Shown: positions 16,747-26,028 of the stretch, piece by piece
Position numbering within the stretch: position 1 is the stretch's first letter
How the letters are laid out: every line of letters starts with the position of its first letter
Assembly: GCF_900113115.1 (NCBI RefSeq)
Contig: NZ_FOOF01000013.1
Location: 62,001-126,000 of the forward strand
DNA length: 64,000 nt
DNA from: Duganella sp. CF458
Lineage (GTDB): Bacteria > Pseudomonadota > Gammaproteobacteria > Burkholderiales > Burkholderiaceae_D
Direction: 5' to 3'
Notes under the pieces: generated by a model
Told to the model about the DNA's origin: nothing
Database searches by the model: none
The model's input: the letters and a program-made list of their open reading frames with translations, nothing else
Made by a program: the position numbers and the translations under genes

Positions 16747-17897
16747 ATCAGAGTTGTCTCTTTGGCAACATTGTACGCGGCACGCCGGGTCGCGCGGCGG
16801 TCCCGCGCATTCGCCCATCCGCCGCCTTCTGCTTGCGAAATATGCTGCATTTCGCCAGCGCGGTCGACACTATACTCTTTGAACACGATGAGTTCGTCGA
16901 GCGTAACGTCTGGTAAGACCCGAGTATATTCGAACAACACGCTGCGCACTACCCTTGCCCCGCTGCGAATGTGGCTGCCGTGGCCAATCCACGTCGGCCC
17001 GATGATGGTGGCACCGGCCTCGATGCGGCAACCGGAGCCGATATATACCGGCCCGACGATGCGGGAACCATTCCAGTCGATGCTGGTGTTCAGGCCGACC
17101 CACACGCCCTCCTCCACCTGCACGCCCGGCACGGTCATATGGGCTACGCCACCGGTCAGCACCCCTTGCAGCACTTCCCAGTAGTCTTTCACGCTGCCGA
17201 TATCGATCCAGTCGAATTTGCGCGTCTGGCAGTAGAACGGCAATCCGCGCTGCGCCAGCAGGGGGAATAATTCGGAGCCGATATCGAACTCCTGGCCCGA
17301 TGGAATCAGGTCGATCACCTCGGGCTCGAACAGATAGATGCCGGTGCTGGCGCAATTCGATTTGGCCTGCGCGCGCGAGGGCTTTTCCTGGAATTCGATC
17401 ACCCGGCCATCGTCGTCGCTGACCACCACGCCATAGCTGCTCACCTTCTCCCACGGCACTTCGCGCGTAATCACGGTCGCCAGCGCGCCCTTGCGCCGAT
17501 GCTCGTACAGCGCCGATTTCAGATCCAGGTCGATCAGCGCATCGCCGCACAGCACCACCACGGTCTCGTCGAAGAACCCGCCGAACTCCTGGATCTTCTT
17601 GATGCCGCCGGCGGAGCCGATCGGCTGCGGCACCACTTCGCCCTGGTCGTTGGTATAGCCTTCAAAGGAATAACCGATCTGCACGCCAAACTGGTGGCCC
17701 TCGCCGAAATATTCCTCGATCTTTTCGTGCAGGTAGCTGACATTGACCATGATCTCGCTGACGCCGTGCCGCTGCAAGTGCTCGACGAGATAGGCCATCA
17801 CGGGTTTGCCGAGGATCGGGATCATCGGCTTGGGCAGTTCATAGGTCAAAGGGCGCACCCGCGTGCCCTTGCCGGCCGCCAGAATCATTGCTTTCAT
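16743..17897 (-). CDS. Sugar-1-phosphate nucleotidyltransferase with left-handed beta-helix tail
   Basis: 384 residues. The N-terminal ~240 form a nucleotidyltransferase: MKAMILAAGKGTRVRPLT and ELPKPMIPILGKPVM, with LCGDALIDLDL as the metal-binding Asp motif. Residues about 250-345 show hexapeptide-like repeats (VWVGLNTSIDWNGSRIVGP, then VYIGSGCRIEAGATIIGPTW) of a left-handed beta-helix. Such proteins are annotated as mannose-1-phosphate guanylyltransferases or as NDP-glucose pyrophosphorylases, and the nucleotide cannot be decided by eye. The last ~30 residues are basic and of unclear role. It lies ATGA-coupled at both ends, after a glycosyltransferase and before manC, so the operon has two different nucleotidyltransferases. 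Confidence 0.85.
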   Translation of the reverse strand: MKAMILAAGKGTRVRPLTYELPKPMIPILGKPVMAYLVEHLQRHGVSEIMVNVSYLHEKIEEYFGEGHQFGVQIGYSFEGYTNDQGEVVPQPIGSAGGIKKIQEFGGFFDETVVVLCGDALIDLDLKSALYEHRRKGALATVITREVPWEKVSSYGVVVSDDDGRVIEFQEKPSRAQAKSNCASTGIYLFEPEVIDLIPSGQEFDIGSELFPLLAQRGLPFYCQTRKFDWIDIGSVKDYWEVLQGVLTGGVAHMTVPGVQVEEGVWVGLNTSIDWNGSRIVGPVYIGSGCRIEAGATIIGPTWIGHGSHIRSGARVVRSVLFEYTRVLPDVTLDELIVFKEYSVDRAGEMQHISQAEGGGWANARDRRATRRAAYNVAKETTLI

Positions 17898-19135
17898 GGG
17901 TTGTCCTTTTCTAGAATCAGCTCGGGTGCGGAGTACAGCCGCTCATACGCTGCCAGCAGCTTGGGTGCCTCGTATTCCCATTCGAGCTCGTTGACTACTC
18001 GGTTGCGCCCATAGGTACCCATGCGGGCGCGCCGCTCCGGATCGTCCAGCAATTCCACAATCTTCACGGCCATGTCGACCGGGTCGTTCTTTATCGCGTA
18101 CAGCGACGCCTCCTGCGCCGATACCCGGCCCTCGGTCAGGTCGAACTGCACGATCGGTTTTCCCAGCGCCATGTACTCCATGATCTTGTTCATGGTGGAC
18201 TTGTCGTTCATCTCGTTGGCCACGTCCGGGTTGACGCACACGTCGGCCGTGTTCAGCATTTCCAGCAACTGCTGGTCCGGCACGCGCCCGGTGAAGGTCA
18301 CGTATTCCGCCACGCCCAGCTCGCGCGCCATCTCCTTCATCTGCTCGAGCGACGTGCCGCCGCCCACCAGGCCGAAATGCACGTCGCGCCGCCCCATCTC
18401 GTGCACCACCACGCGCGCGCTCTGCAGCAGCAGGTCGATGCCTTCCTGCGCGCCCATCACGCCGACATAGCCGACCAGGAACCGCCTGCCCTGCTTCAGC
18501 TGCGCCACCGGCGGCAGCACGCGCAGCCGGTCCAGCTTGGGCCCGCTGCGCACCACGTACACCTTGTCCGGGTCCATGCCGCCGCGACCGACCGCAATCC
18601 GCTTGTAGGAATCGTTGGTGGCGATCGACACGTCGGCGGTGCGGAACGACAGCCGCTCCAGCCACACCGTCAGTTTGTAGAAGAAGTCGCGCCGGCCGAA
18701 CTTGGCTTCATACAGTTCAGGATTGATGTCGTGGTGATCGAACAGGAAGCGCTTGCCCAGCGCGAACTTGAAGAAGCCGCCGACCAGGAACAGCAGGTCG
18801 GGCGGATTGCAGGCGTGGATCACATCGAAGCCGTGGCGGAACAGCACCTTCCACGCCAGGCGCGAACTATGGAACAGCGCCGCCGAATACTCGATGGCAT
18901 AACCCAGGGCGCCTTCGGCCTCCATCGGCAGCTTGTAGCGGTAGATGTGGATACCGTCCAGCTCCTCATAGCGTGCCTCATAGCCCTTGCCGGTCGGGCA
19001 GATGATCGCCACCTGGTAGCCATTGGCATGCAGCGTCGTCGCCTCCTGCCATACGCGCCGGTCGAACGGCGACGGCAGGTTTTCGACGATGATGAGGACA
19101 CGGCGCTGCTCCGCCCGATTACCAGCAGATGCCAT
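17894..19135 (-). CDS. Glycosyltransferase family 4 protein (WbuB-like)
   Basis: 413 residues from the ATG at 19133-19135. An AAGGGG eight bases before supports this start; the frame opens further upstream but only over the algD coding region. The N-terminal Rossmann fold begins VLIIVENLPSPFDRRVWQEA, a common pattern in GT4 enzymes, and there is DHHDINPELYEAKFG in the first half. The C-terminal fold has GYVGVMGAQEGIDLLLQSAR and the EX7E-like region EMNDKSTMNKIMEYMALGKP, where the donor sugar nucleotide binds. It probably adds one sugar on the lipid-linked EPS repeat at the cytoplasmic face. Overlaps algD by 17 bp and the nucleotidyltransferase by 4 bp. Confidence 0.9.
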   Translation of the reverse strand: MASAGNRAEQRRVLIIVENLPSPFDRRVWQEATTLHANGYQVAIICPTGKGYEARYEELDGIHIYRYKLPMEAEGALGYAIEYSAALFHSSRLAWKVLFRHGFDVIHACNPPDLLFLVGGFFKFALGKRFLFDHHDINPELYEAKFGRRDFFYKLTVWLERLSFRTADVSIATNDSYKRIAVGRGGMDPDKVYVVRSGPKLDRLRVLPPVAQLKQGRRFLVGYVGVMGAQEGIDLLLQSARVVVHEMGRRDVHFGLVGGGTSLEQMKEMARELGVAEYVTFTGRVPDQQLLEMLNTADVCVNPDVANEMNDKSTMNKIMEYMALGKPIVQFDLTEGRVSAQEASLYAIKNDPVDMAVKIVELLDDPERRARMGTYGRNRVVNELEWEYEAPKLLAAYERLYSAPELILEKDNP

Positions 19136-20429
19136 CGTATGCCCCTTCACTCTGCTTGCCGGAGACACGCACCAGGTCCACCAGGTGCTGTCCGGGCCGC
19201 AGCCTGTCGGGCACGCAATGGAACTCCGGCGCGCCATTGCCGATCACCACCGTGTCGGCAAAGGCCAGCACCGCATCCATCGAGTCGACCATCAGCCGCG
19301 AGATGTGGGGAATGATATTCATGATGTAGTCCTGGTTGGCTCCTGTCAGCGCCGCCAGCTTTACATTCTTGTCGTACAGGCGCAGGTCATAGCCCTTGCC
19401 GATCAAGTGCTCGATCACGTCGACCAGCGGCGATTCACGCAGATCGTCGGTGCCGGCCTTGAACGAGAAACCGAGGATGCCGACTTTCTTGCCGGGCTTT
19501 TCCATCACCATCTTCAAGCCCTTCTCCACCTGCTTGTGGTTGGAAGGCAGGATGGCATTCAGCAGCGGCAGTTCCAGGTCGAGCTGGCGCGCCTTGTAGA
19601 CCAGCGCCCGCACGTCTTTCGGCAGGCAGGAGCCGCCGAACGCGAAGCCCGGCTTCATATAGTAGGGAGAGAGATTCAGCTTGGTGTCCTTGCAGAAGAT
19701 CTCCATCACTTCGTGGCCATCGATGCCGACCGCCTTGCAGATATTGCCGATCTCGTTGGCGAAATCGACCTTCAGCGCGTGCCAGGTATTGTCGGTGTAC
19801 TTCACCATTTCCGCCGTCTCGACGTCGGTGCGCACGACCGGTGCATCCATGCCCGCATACAGTTGCAGCAGCAGTTCGCCGGAACGCTCGTCGGTCTCGC
19901 CGATCACCGTCTTCGGCGGATGGTGGTAGTCGTGCACCGCCGTCCCTTCGCGCAGGAATTCCGGATTGCTGCACACGCCGAAGTCGATGCCCGCGCGCTT
20001 GCCCGACGCCTGTTCCAGCGTTGGTATCACCAGTGAACGCATGGAGCCCGGCAGCATGGTGCTGCGCGCCACCACCACGTGGAAAGACTCCTTCTCGCGC
20101 AAGGCATGGCCGATCTGCTCGCACACCTTGCGTACAGCGCTCAGGTCAAGATTGCCGTTCAGTTGCGATGGCGTCCCGACGCACACCAGGGAAATTTCGC
20201 TCGCCATCACCGCATCGCGCACGCTGTCGGTGGCGCGCAGGCGGCCGTCGCGCACCGCGCCGGCGATCATCTCGCCGATATCCTTTTCGATAATCGGCGT
20301 ACGGCCTTCGTTGATCAGCCCTACCTTGGTGCGGTTCGGATCGACCCCGATCACCGTATGGCCCTCCGCCGCCAGGCAGCCTGCCGAAACTGCACCTACA
20401 TAGCCCATGCCAAAGATACTGATCTTCAC
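19119..20429 (-). CDS. algD: GDP-mannose 6-dehydrogenase (AlgD type)
   Basis: 436 residues from a GTG at 20427-20429, which overlaps the upstream stop as GTGA and has AGAAGGAG upstream; this gives the normal N-terminus VKISIFGMGYVGAVSAGCLA. Residue by residue the protein follows Pseudomonas AlgD: ICVGTPS-like VCVGTPSQLNGNLDL, YYMKPGFAFGGSCLPKDVRA with the catalytic thiol at Cys268 (the same number as in AlgD), SFKAGTDDLRESPLV and the C-terminal GICW. UDP-glucose dehydrogenases differ in these places, so GDP-mannose is the likely substrate and GDP-mannuronate the product. This makes a uronic acid a probable component of the polymer. The usual alginate genes (alg8/alg44/algE) are absent. Confidence 0.9.
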   Translation of the reverse strand: MKISIFGMGYVGAVSAGCLAAEGHTVIGVDPNRTKVGLINEGRTPIIEKDIGEMIAGAVRDGRLRATDSVRDAVMASEISLVCVGTPSQLNGNLDLSAVRKVCEQIGHALREKESFHVVVARSTMLPGSMRSLVIPTLEQASGKRAGIDFGVCSNPEFLREGTAVHDYHHPPKTVIGETDERSGELLLQLYAGMDAPVVRTDVETAEMVKYTDNTWHALKVDFANEIGNICKAVGIDGHEVMEIFCKDTKLNLSPYYMKPGFAFGGSCLPKDVRALVYKARQLDLELPLLNAILPSNHKQVEKGLKMVMEKPGKKVGILGFSFKAGTDDLRESPLVDVIEHLIGKGYDLRLYDKNVKLAALTGANQDYIMNIIPHISRLMVDSMDAVLAFADTVVIGNGAPEFHCVPDRLRPGQHLVDLVRVSGKQSEGAYDGICW

Positions 20430-22384
20430 GATGACGCTCCTTCTAGTAAGGTAATTTCGGTCACGATCGTGCTGGTGCCGCGTATCGCTCCGCGCCACGC
20501 TGCTGTCGTGATGCCGGCTTTGCTGTCAAAGCTGCGCGAGATCCATCCCGCGATTGGCGCCGTGCCGGCGCAATGGAGTTGCGGCCCATTCCCGAACTGG
20601 CATGACATGTGCAAACCCTTATCACGCTTGGCGATATGCAAAGCTTGCCCAACCGTTTCGGCATGGCAGCCTTCTGCAAAATGCCAGTGCAGGGCTACCT
20701 CGTGCTCGCCAGAACATTCTAGGGTATCTTCCACGATCACCGCGTTCCGATTGGAATCGAAACGAATGGCACGGCGATGCATGACAGGATCGCGCAAGCG
20801 CAGATAGCCGTCTTGTTTTCCCTCAAAGAAATGAGTCGCGTCGTGTGACAACGCGACAGCGTTGGCCTTGCGCAGCCACATGAAGTTGCCGCCGATCTCG
20901 GACTGGTCCAAACCGTCAACCTGCACCGTGTTATGCGCCGCCGTGCTGCGGAAGTAATCGCGCCACTGGCGATGCGTATGGTAGGCATAGGTCCCGGGAT
21001 CGACCAGCATTTCCTGTCCGCCCATCGAGAGCGTGAATGCCAGCGCGTCGGCGTGTCCGTGTGCCGCCAGCGAGAGATAGCCTAGCGGGCCGCAATCGAC
21101 CACGATGCGCACTTCCTGCGCCGTGCCGAAGCCTGCTCCGAGCAGGTAGTAGCCGCCGTCGGGGAAGGATAGGCGCGGCGTTTCGCGTGCGCCGGCCGCG
21201 GGCGCGGGCAACGCCGCCCAGCGCGCGTCGGCATCGGCAAACAGCCAGCGGTTGCGATCGTCGAGCACGCCAGCCTTGGCCTTGAAGTCGGCGCGCTTGA
21301 ACAGCAGCGCCGCGCTGGCCAGCAGCGATCGATACGGCGGCGCGGACGATGCATCGAGGCGCAGCATCCGGGCGTCGTCGGCATCGCCGGTCATCGGTAC
21401 GTTGCCGCCCACGTCCATCACGGCCGCGAGAAATTCCGCCATGCGTTCCAGGCGCGCCAGCCATCCGCTCGGGAAACTGGCGCCGTTGGCTTGCGCCGCC
21501 AGCTGGCATAGCAGCATCATGTCCATCACCTCATGGTGATAGTAGATCGCCTGCTCCTTGTTGACGCCATCCTCCCAGTTTTGCTGCAAGCCCTGCTCGA
21601 CCAGGCCGCGTTCAGCCGTGGCGCGCCAGCGCACGCTCTCCGGCCAGCAAGGCCATTGCAGGCTGGCGATGTACAAGCCCATGTACTCGCCGAGCAAATG
21701 GTTATTGGCCGAGGAGTGGCGCGACAGATGGTGGCTGATGAAGTGGCAGTGCTTGTAGACCGCATTGAGCCAGCGGTGGCGCCAGTCGTCATCAAGGCTG
21801 CCGGCCAACAATTGCCATGCGGCCGACCAGTTCAGCAGGCGCACGCCCAGTTCCAGCGAACTGGCCCAGTGCACGCCTTGCGGGTAGGGACATTGGTCGA
21901 GCCAGGAAATGAGCAGCGTGCGCGCGCCGTCCCGGTATCTGCGCTCGCCGGTGGCGCGCCAGGCCTGCGCCAGCGTCACCAGTTCCAGGTGCCGGCTCGG
22001 CTCCCACAGGTATTTGATATCGCCCACCAGCGCAGAGTCGCGGTAATCGATCGACGGACCCGGTGCCATTGGCGCCGTGGTGCCGGTGCGCGGATCGCGG
22101 TTCCATTGCGGTGGAAAGCCCAACGGCGCCCCTTCCAGCGCAAACACGTTCCAGCGCCCGGCCAGCAGCGCATCCGCAGCCATGCATAGCGCAGCGACGT
22201 CCACCTGTTCCGGGGCGGCGAGAAAGGCAGCGCCAAAGCGGTCCAGGGCCGGTACCGGCGGATAGCTCGCCAGCCCGAGCCCCATCGCGGCAGCTTTGCG
22301 GCGCGCCAGCTGGTGCACGCGCCAGACAACTTCGGCAGGTCCCATCAGTTTGAGGCGATTGATTTTCCAGGCCAGTGCAGTCAT
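20426..22384 (-). CDS. Heparinase II/III-like protein, no signal peptide
   Basis: 652 residues. The N-terminus (MTALAWKINRLKLMGPAEVV) lacks a signal peptide and matches the start of EPS-locus heparinase-like proteins. Residues about 60-350 form an alpha/alpha toroid (SLELGVRLLNWSAAW, HHLSRHSSANNHLLGEYMGL), and the remainder is the heparinase II/III beta-sheet domain with GYLSLAAHGHADALAFTLS, PGTYAYHTHRQWRDYFRST and AAHNTVQVDGLDQSE. His-rich motifs suggest a metal or active-site role. Known family members are polysaccharide lyases for uronic-acid polymers. In EPS operons they may trim or modify the polymer. Four-bp overlaps at both ends place it inside the operon. Absence of a signal leaves its location open. 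Confidence 0.88.
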   Translation of the reverse strand: MTALAWKINRLKLMGPAEVVWRVHQLARRKAAAMGLGLASYPPVPALDRFGAAFLAAPEQVDVAALCMAADALLAGRWNVFALEGAPLGFPPQWNRDPRTGTTAPMAPGPSIDYRDSALVGDIKYLWEPSRHLELVTLAQAWRATGERRYRDGARTLLISWLDQCPYPQGVHWASSLELGVRLLNWSAAWQLLAGSLDDDWRHRWLNAVYKHCHFISHHLSRHSSANNHLLGEYMGLYIASLQWPCWPESVRWRATAERGLVEQGLQQNWEDGVNKEQAIYYHHEVMDMMLLCQLAAQANGASFPSGWLARLERMAEFLAAVMDVGGNVPMTGDADDARMLRLDASSAPPYRSLLASAALLFKRADFKAKAGVLDDRNRWLFADADARWAALPAPAAGARETPRLSFPDGGYYLLGAGFGTAQEVRIVVDCGPLGYLSLAAHGHADALAFTLSMGGQEMLVDPGTYAYHTHRQWRDYFRSTAAHNTVQVDGLDQSEIGGNFMWLRKANAVALSHDATHFFEGKQDGYLRLRDPVMHRRAIRFDSNRNAVIVEDTLECSGEHEVALHWHFAEGCHAETVGQALHIAKRDKGLHMSCQFGNGPQLHCAGTAPIAGWISRSFDSKAGITTAAWRGAIRGTSTIVTEITLLEGASS

Positions 22385-23448
22385 TGCGGCAAAAATCCCA
22401 GTTCGCGATACAGCCGCTCAAGCCGCGGCAACACGGCATCGCTGCTGAAGGTGGATTCCACCTTGCGCCGCGCCGCCTCCCCCATGCGCCTTGCCAGCGC
22501 CTCGTCTTCCAGCAATTGTGCCAGGCGCGCCGCCAGCGCTTCGACATCTCCCGGTTCGACCAGGAAGCCTTCCACGCCGTCGGCCACCGCTTCCGGAATC
22601 CCGCCGACCGGCGTGGCCAGCACGGGCAAGCCCGCCGCCATGGCTTCCAGCACGCTCATTGGCAAGCCCTCGTTGTACGAAGGCAGCGCATACAACGAGG
22701 CCAGCGCCAATTGCTGCTGGCGGCTTTCCGCGCCCACCCAGCCCAGCAGGTTGATGTGGCTGGCAATGCCCAGTTGCGCCGCGCGCTCGCGCACCGCATC
22801 CAGCTCGCCATCCCCGCCCAGCCGCAATTCCAGCGCCGCCACCTGCGGCGCCACCCGGGCCGCCGCCTGCAGCAGGTCGTAACTGCCCTTGCGCCGGCCC
22901 AGCCGCCCCAATGACAGCACGGCACCGCGCCGCCGCTGTTCCCACGCACTGGCAGCCGGCAGCAGCACCGGGTTGTAGATTGCTTCGACATGGGGATTGC
23001 GCGACATGCCCTCCACCCAGCAACGCCAAGCCTCGGACAGCACCACCACCCGCGTGCTGCGATCGAAAATGAAGCGCACAAAGCGCTTGCGCCAAGGCCC
23101 GCACTCTTCGCCGTAGAACACTGCAAATTCAGCTCCATGCAGGTGCAGGATGGCCGGCACGCGCGCCGCAAAAGCCAGCAGGAAAAAGCCCGACTTGCGC
23201 CAGAAGCTGGCACGCGACGCCAGGTGCACATGCACCAGCCCCACCTGCCCGCGCATCAGCATCGCGGCAAAGGCCGCGTAGGCCGCCAGCATCACGCGCA
23301 GCTTGCGCCACTTGCTGCCGTCGCAATGCGTGGCCAGGTAGCGCACGCCAAAACGCCGCAGCATGCCGGCCTGCGCATATACCCTGACCACGGACGCGAT
23401 GCCGCCCATGGTGTCCATTCCGGTCCCGAGCATCACTATGGTCTTCAT
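22381..23448 (-). CDS. Glycosyltransferase family 4 protein
   Basis: 355 residues from the ATG at 23446-23448, ATGA-coupled to the upstream CapK-like gene; a start seven codons earlier is possible. The N-terminal fold begins MKTIVMLGTGMDTMGGIASV, with a glycine-rich acceptor loop, and has LVHVHLASRASFWRKSG. The C-terminal fold has LSLGRLGRRKGSYDLLQAA and the EX7E donor motif region SYNEGLPMSVLEAMAAGLPV, followed by VGGIPEAVADG. These are standard GT-B, retaining GT4 features. It should add a sugar to the undecaprenyl-linked repeat unit in the cytoplasm. Donor and linkage are unknown. It precedes the heparinase-like gene with a 4-bp overlap. Confidence 0.93.
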   Translation of the reverse strand: MKTIVMLGTGMDTMGGIASVVRVYAQAGMLRRFGVRYLATHCDGSKWRKLRVMLAAYAAFAAMLMRGQVGLVHVHLASRASFWRKSGFFLLAFAARVPAILHLHGAEFAVFYGEECGPWRKRFVRFIFDRSTRVVVLSEAWRCWVEGMSRNPHVEAIYNPVLLPAASAWEQRRRGAVLSLGRLGRRKGSYDLLQAAARVAPQVAALELRLGGDGELDAVRERAAQLGIASHINLLGWVGAESRQQQLALASLYALPSYNEGLPMSVLEAMAAGLPVLATPVGGIPEAVADGVEGFLVEPGDVEALAARLAQLLEDEALARRMGEAARRKVESTFSSDAVLPRLERLYRELGFLPQ

Positions 23449-24791
23449 GAGCGGCGTCCATCCTTCCATTCATTGACCACCCAGCGGAACTTGCCCGCCG
23501 CCGTATTCGGCAGGTCGTCCCGCAGCACCACCTTCACCTGTACCGTCGCATCGACCAGGTGGCGTATGTTGTGCAGCAGCTTGTCCTGGTCCGCCTGCGA
23601 GAATCGCAGATCCGGCACCAGCCGCAATTCCCACGCGCCGGGCCCCACCTGCGCCACTTGCGACTTGCGCACGTTCTCGACGCCCTTGAAAGCAAAGGTC
23701 AGCACCGAAGGACTGATTTCGGAACCATCGCCCCCGGTGATGCGGTCCTCCAGCTTGCCGGTGACCGGCTCGATCATCGGGAAGGGCCGGCCGCACAGGC
23801 AGTGCCCGTGCTTCCAGCGCGTACGGTCGCTCAAGCGATAACGCAACAGCGGCATCGCCAGGTTATGCAGAGTGGTACCGACCACATGGCCATAGCCGTC
23901 GGTTGGTTCGCCATGCTCGTCCAGGATTTCGACATGCGAATAGTCCGGATTGATGTGCATGGAGCCGTACTCGCATTGCGTCGCAAAGGCCACCCGCTCC
24001 GCCATGCCGTACATGTCCATGATCTTTGCCGCCAGGCGCTCGCGGATCAGCTCCTGCTGGTGCGGGTAGAGCGGTTCGGAGGCCGTGAACAGATGCGGGA
24101 TGGACAGGCTCGTGCCGCGCCGTTCAAGTTGCTGCGCCAGCGCGTAGGCAGTGGACGGGTATGCCTGCATCATGGCGGGCGCATAGTCGCGCAGCTTGTC
24201 GATGATGGAATCGACGCAGTGGTCGGTCAGGTGCCGCGACGAGAGCAATAGCTGCCGGTTGTAGCGGTTCTCGAACCAGAACGGCGGGCGCTGCCGGTCC
24301 AGTCCCGCCACCATGTCGCCGCGCAGGGTGGCGCGCGGCATGCCGTCAACATAGCCGGCCCAGCTCCAGTGACGCTTGATGAAGGCCTGTTCCATCTGCA
24401 CCGACTGCAGGCTGCGGATAATCACCAGCGGCGTCCCCGTCGTCCCGCTGGTCTTCCCCAGCGCCTGCCATGGGCGCCGGGAGCCACCGTTCGGATACAG
24501 CGCCAGGGGATGCTCCAGCAAGGTCGACTTGTCGACAATCGGGAACAACTCGCGCAAGGCATGCCGCGCCTCGACCGGCGAGAAATCGGTGGTGATGTGC
24601 GCATAGTAAGGCAGCTTGGCGATGGCCGCCTGCAGGCTGCGGTGCAACAGCTTGTCGCCCAGCACCTTCAGCGCGTAATCGTCCATCAACTCGTGCCGCC
24701 GCAGGCGCCGCACCAGGCCCTGGCTCAGCGCATTGTCGCGCACCAGTGCGCGGCCGCCATACAGGAATTCCTTACGCAATTCGGCCAGCAT
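23445..24791 (-). CDS. CapK / phenylacetate-CoA ligase-like adenylate-forming protein
   Basis: 448 residues from the ATG at 24789-24791, with GGGAGG five bases upstream; the longer frame overlaps the preceding gene. The P-loop-like signature of adenylate-forming enzymes is GKTSGTTGTPLVI, followed by DMYGMAERVAFATQCEYG and the C-terminal YRLSDRTRWKHGHCLCGRPF and LEDRITGGDGSEISP. Related proteins (CapK, and PaaK-like enzymes in capsule loci) lie in polysaccharide clusters and are suspected to activate a carboxylic acid for transfer to a sugar. Here it lies between two glycosyltransferase genes, overlapping the upstream one by 20 bp. The acid is unknown. It suggests an acyl or amino-acid decoration of the EPS. 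Confidence 0.85.
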   Translation of the reverse strand: MLAELRKEFLYGGRALVRDNALSQGLVRRLRRHELMDDYALKVLGDKLLHRSLQAAIAKLPYYAHITTDFSPVEARHALRELFPIVDKSTLLEHPLALYPNGGSRRPWQALGKTSGTTGTPLVIIRSLQSVQMEQAFIKRHWSWAGYVDGMPRATLRGDMVAGLDRQRPPFWFENRYNRQLLLSSRHLTDHCVDSIIDKLRDYAPAMMQAYPSTAYALAQQLERRGTSLSIPHLFTASEPLYPHQQELIRERLAAKIMDMYGMAERVAFATQCEYGSMHINPDYSHVEILDEHGEPTDGYGHVVGTTLHNLAMPLLRYRLSDRTRWKHGHCLCGRPFPMIEPVTGKLEDRITGGDGSEISPSVLTFAFKGVENVRKSQVAQVGPGAWELRLVPDLRFSQADQDKLLHNIRHLVDATVQVKVVLRDDLPNTAAGKFRWVVNEWKDGRRS

Positions 24792-26025
24792 GATCGCCTC
24801 CCACCAGGTTCTGATAGCGTTGCGCCACCGCCGCGCCCAGCACGCGGTAGCTGCGCGCCGCTTCGATATACGCAGGGCCGGCCGCTGCACGTTCGCGCGC
24901 AGCTTGCGGATCGCGCAAGATGGCCAGCAAGCCTTCCGCCATGGCCTGCGGCGTGCTGGCCGCCAGCCAGCCGGCGCCGCTCGCGGCCAGCACGGCTTCC
25001 TGGTCCGGAATGTCGTTGCCTACGCATGGCATGCCCAGCGCCAGGTACTCCAGCAACTTGGTCGGCGAGCTGACGTCGTACAGGGCGCCGCGCGGCACGT
25101 ACGATATGGCGGCTTGCGCTCCAAGCAGGTATTCCCAGGCTTGCGCGGGCGGCAGCCAACCGGTGACCTGCACCGCATCCGCCAGTCCCCGTTCGCGCGC
25201 CGCACCAAGCAACAGCGGCACATCGCCCTGCTGCGGCGAGCCGCCGATGAGGAGCAGGCTGGCATGCGGCAGCTCGCGCCGCACCAGCACCAGCGCATCG
25301 AGCACGCGCTCCAAGCAGCGTGCCCGGTCCAGCGTGCCGAGGTAGGCGACCACCGGCCGCGCTTCCCAACCGGGCCAGGAGCGTGCCGCCGGCCGCGCTT
25401 CCGGCCGCGCGACCGCCTCCATGTCGACCCCCATCGGTACCGCGCTGATGCGCCCAGCCGGCACGCCATGCCGCGCCACCAGGCTGGCCATGGCCTCGCT
25501 TTGCACGAACACATGATCGGCACGCGGCAGCAGCACGCGGTACAGCAGCCAGCGCTCGGCGCGCCCTTTCGCCAGCACCAGCAGCGCCCGCAGGCGGCGC
25601 ACGCTGCGCTTGCCCTGCAGCCGCGCCAGCTCGTCTTGCGCGCGCTCGATGCGTCCTTCGCTCATCAGGTATGACAGCCAGTACATCATCGGCAATCCCT
25701 TCATGCGTGCCACCAGCAACGCCAACAGCCCAATGCTGACCATATCGCGCACTTGCACCGCATCGTGGCTACGGCGGTTGGCACCGAGCAAAGCGCGCAG
25801 GCATAGCCAGAGAAAGGAAAGCTCCGCTTTCCAGCGCGCACCAATGCGTGCCCGCCGTGAAGAGGCAAAGCCTTGGTTATCGGCAGGCGCCGCGCTGCCT
25901 TTGCCAACCAGGTGGCATTGCACGCCATGGCGTGGCAGGTATTTTCCAAACAGGGTCGCCACGTCGGCGCGAAAAGTCGGCAAGGGTTCCGGCACGAGCT
26001 GCAAGATGCGTACTGGGCGAGCCAT
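24772..26025 (-). CDS. Glycosyltransferase family 4 protein
   Basis: 417 residues beginning MARPVRILQLVPEPLPTFRA. It is a GT-B protein: an N-terminal fold with DAVQVRDMVSIGLLALLVAR and VFVQSEAMASLVARHGVPAG, and a C-terminal fold with VVAYLGTLDRARCLERVLDA and YDVSSPTKLLEYLALGMPCV, the donor-binding helix. The PMGVDMEAV segment at the hinge is typical of GT4. It carries a hydrophobic stretch around residues 75-110 that may touch the membrane. The ATG lies 3 bases after the stop of the upstream gene, and the CapK-like gene starts within its end. Sugar specificity cannot be read from the sequence. Confidence 0.9.
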   Translation of the reverse strand: MARPVRILQLVPEPLPTFRADVATLFGKYLPRHGVQCHLVGKGSAAPADNQGFASSRRARIGARWKAELSFLWLCLRALLGANRRSHDAVQVRDMVSIGLLALLVARMKGLPMMYWLSYLMSEGRIERAQDELARLQGKRSVRRLRALLVLAKGRAERWLLYRVLLPRADHVFVQSEAMASLVARHGVPAGRISAVPMGVDMEAVARPEARPAARSWPGWEARPVVAYLGTLDRARCLERVLDALVLVRRELPHASLLLIGGSPQQGDVPLLLGAARERGLADAVQVTGWLPPAQAWEYLLGAQAAISYVPRGALYDVSSPTKLLEYLALGMPCVGNDIPDQEAVLAASGAGWLAASTPQAMAEGLLAILRDPQAARERAAAGPAYIEAARSYRVLGAAVAQRYQNLVGGDHAGRIA

Positions 26026-26028
26026 GCT

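Noticed and set aside
19119..20429. Annotation as UDP-glucose 6-dehydrogenase
   Set aside because: Active-site spacing (Cys268), YYMKPGFAFGGSCLPKDV and the GICW end follow AlgD more closely than Ugd.
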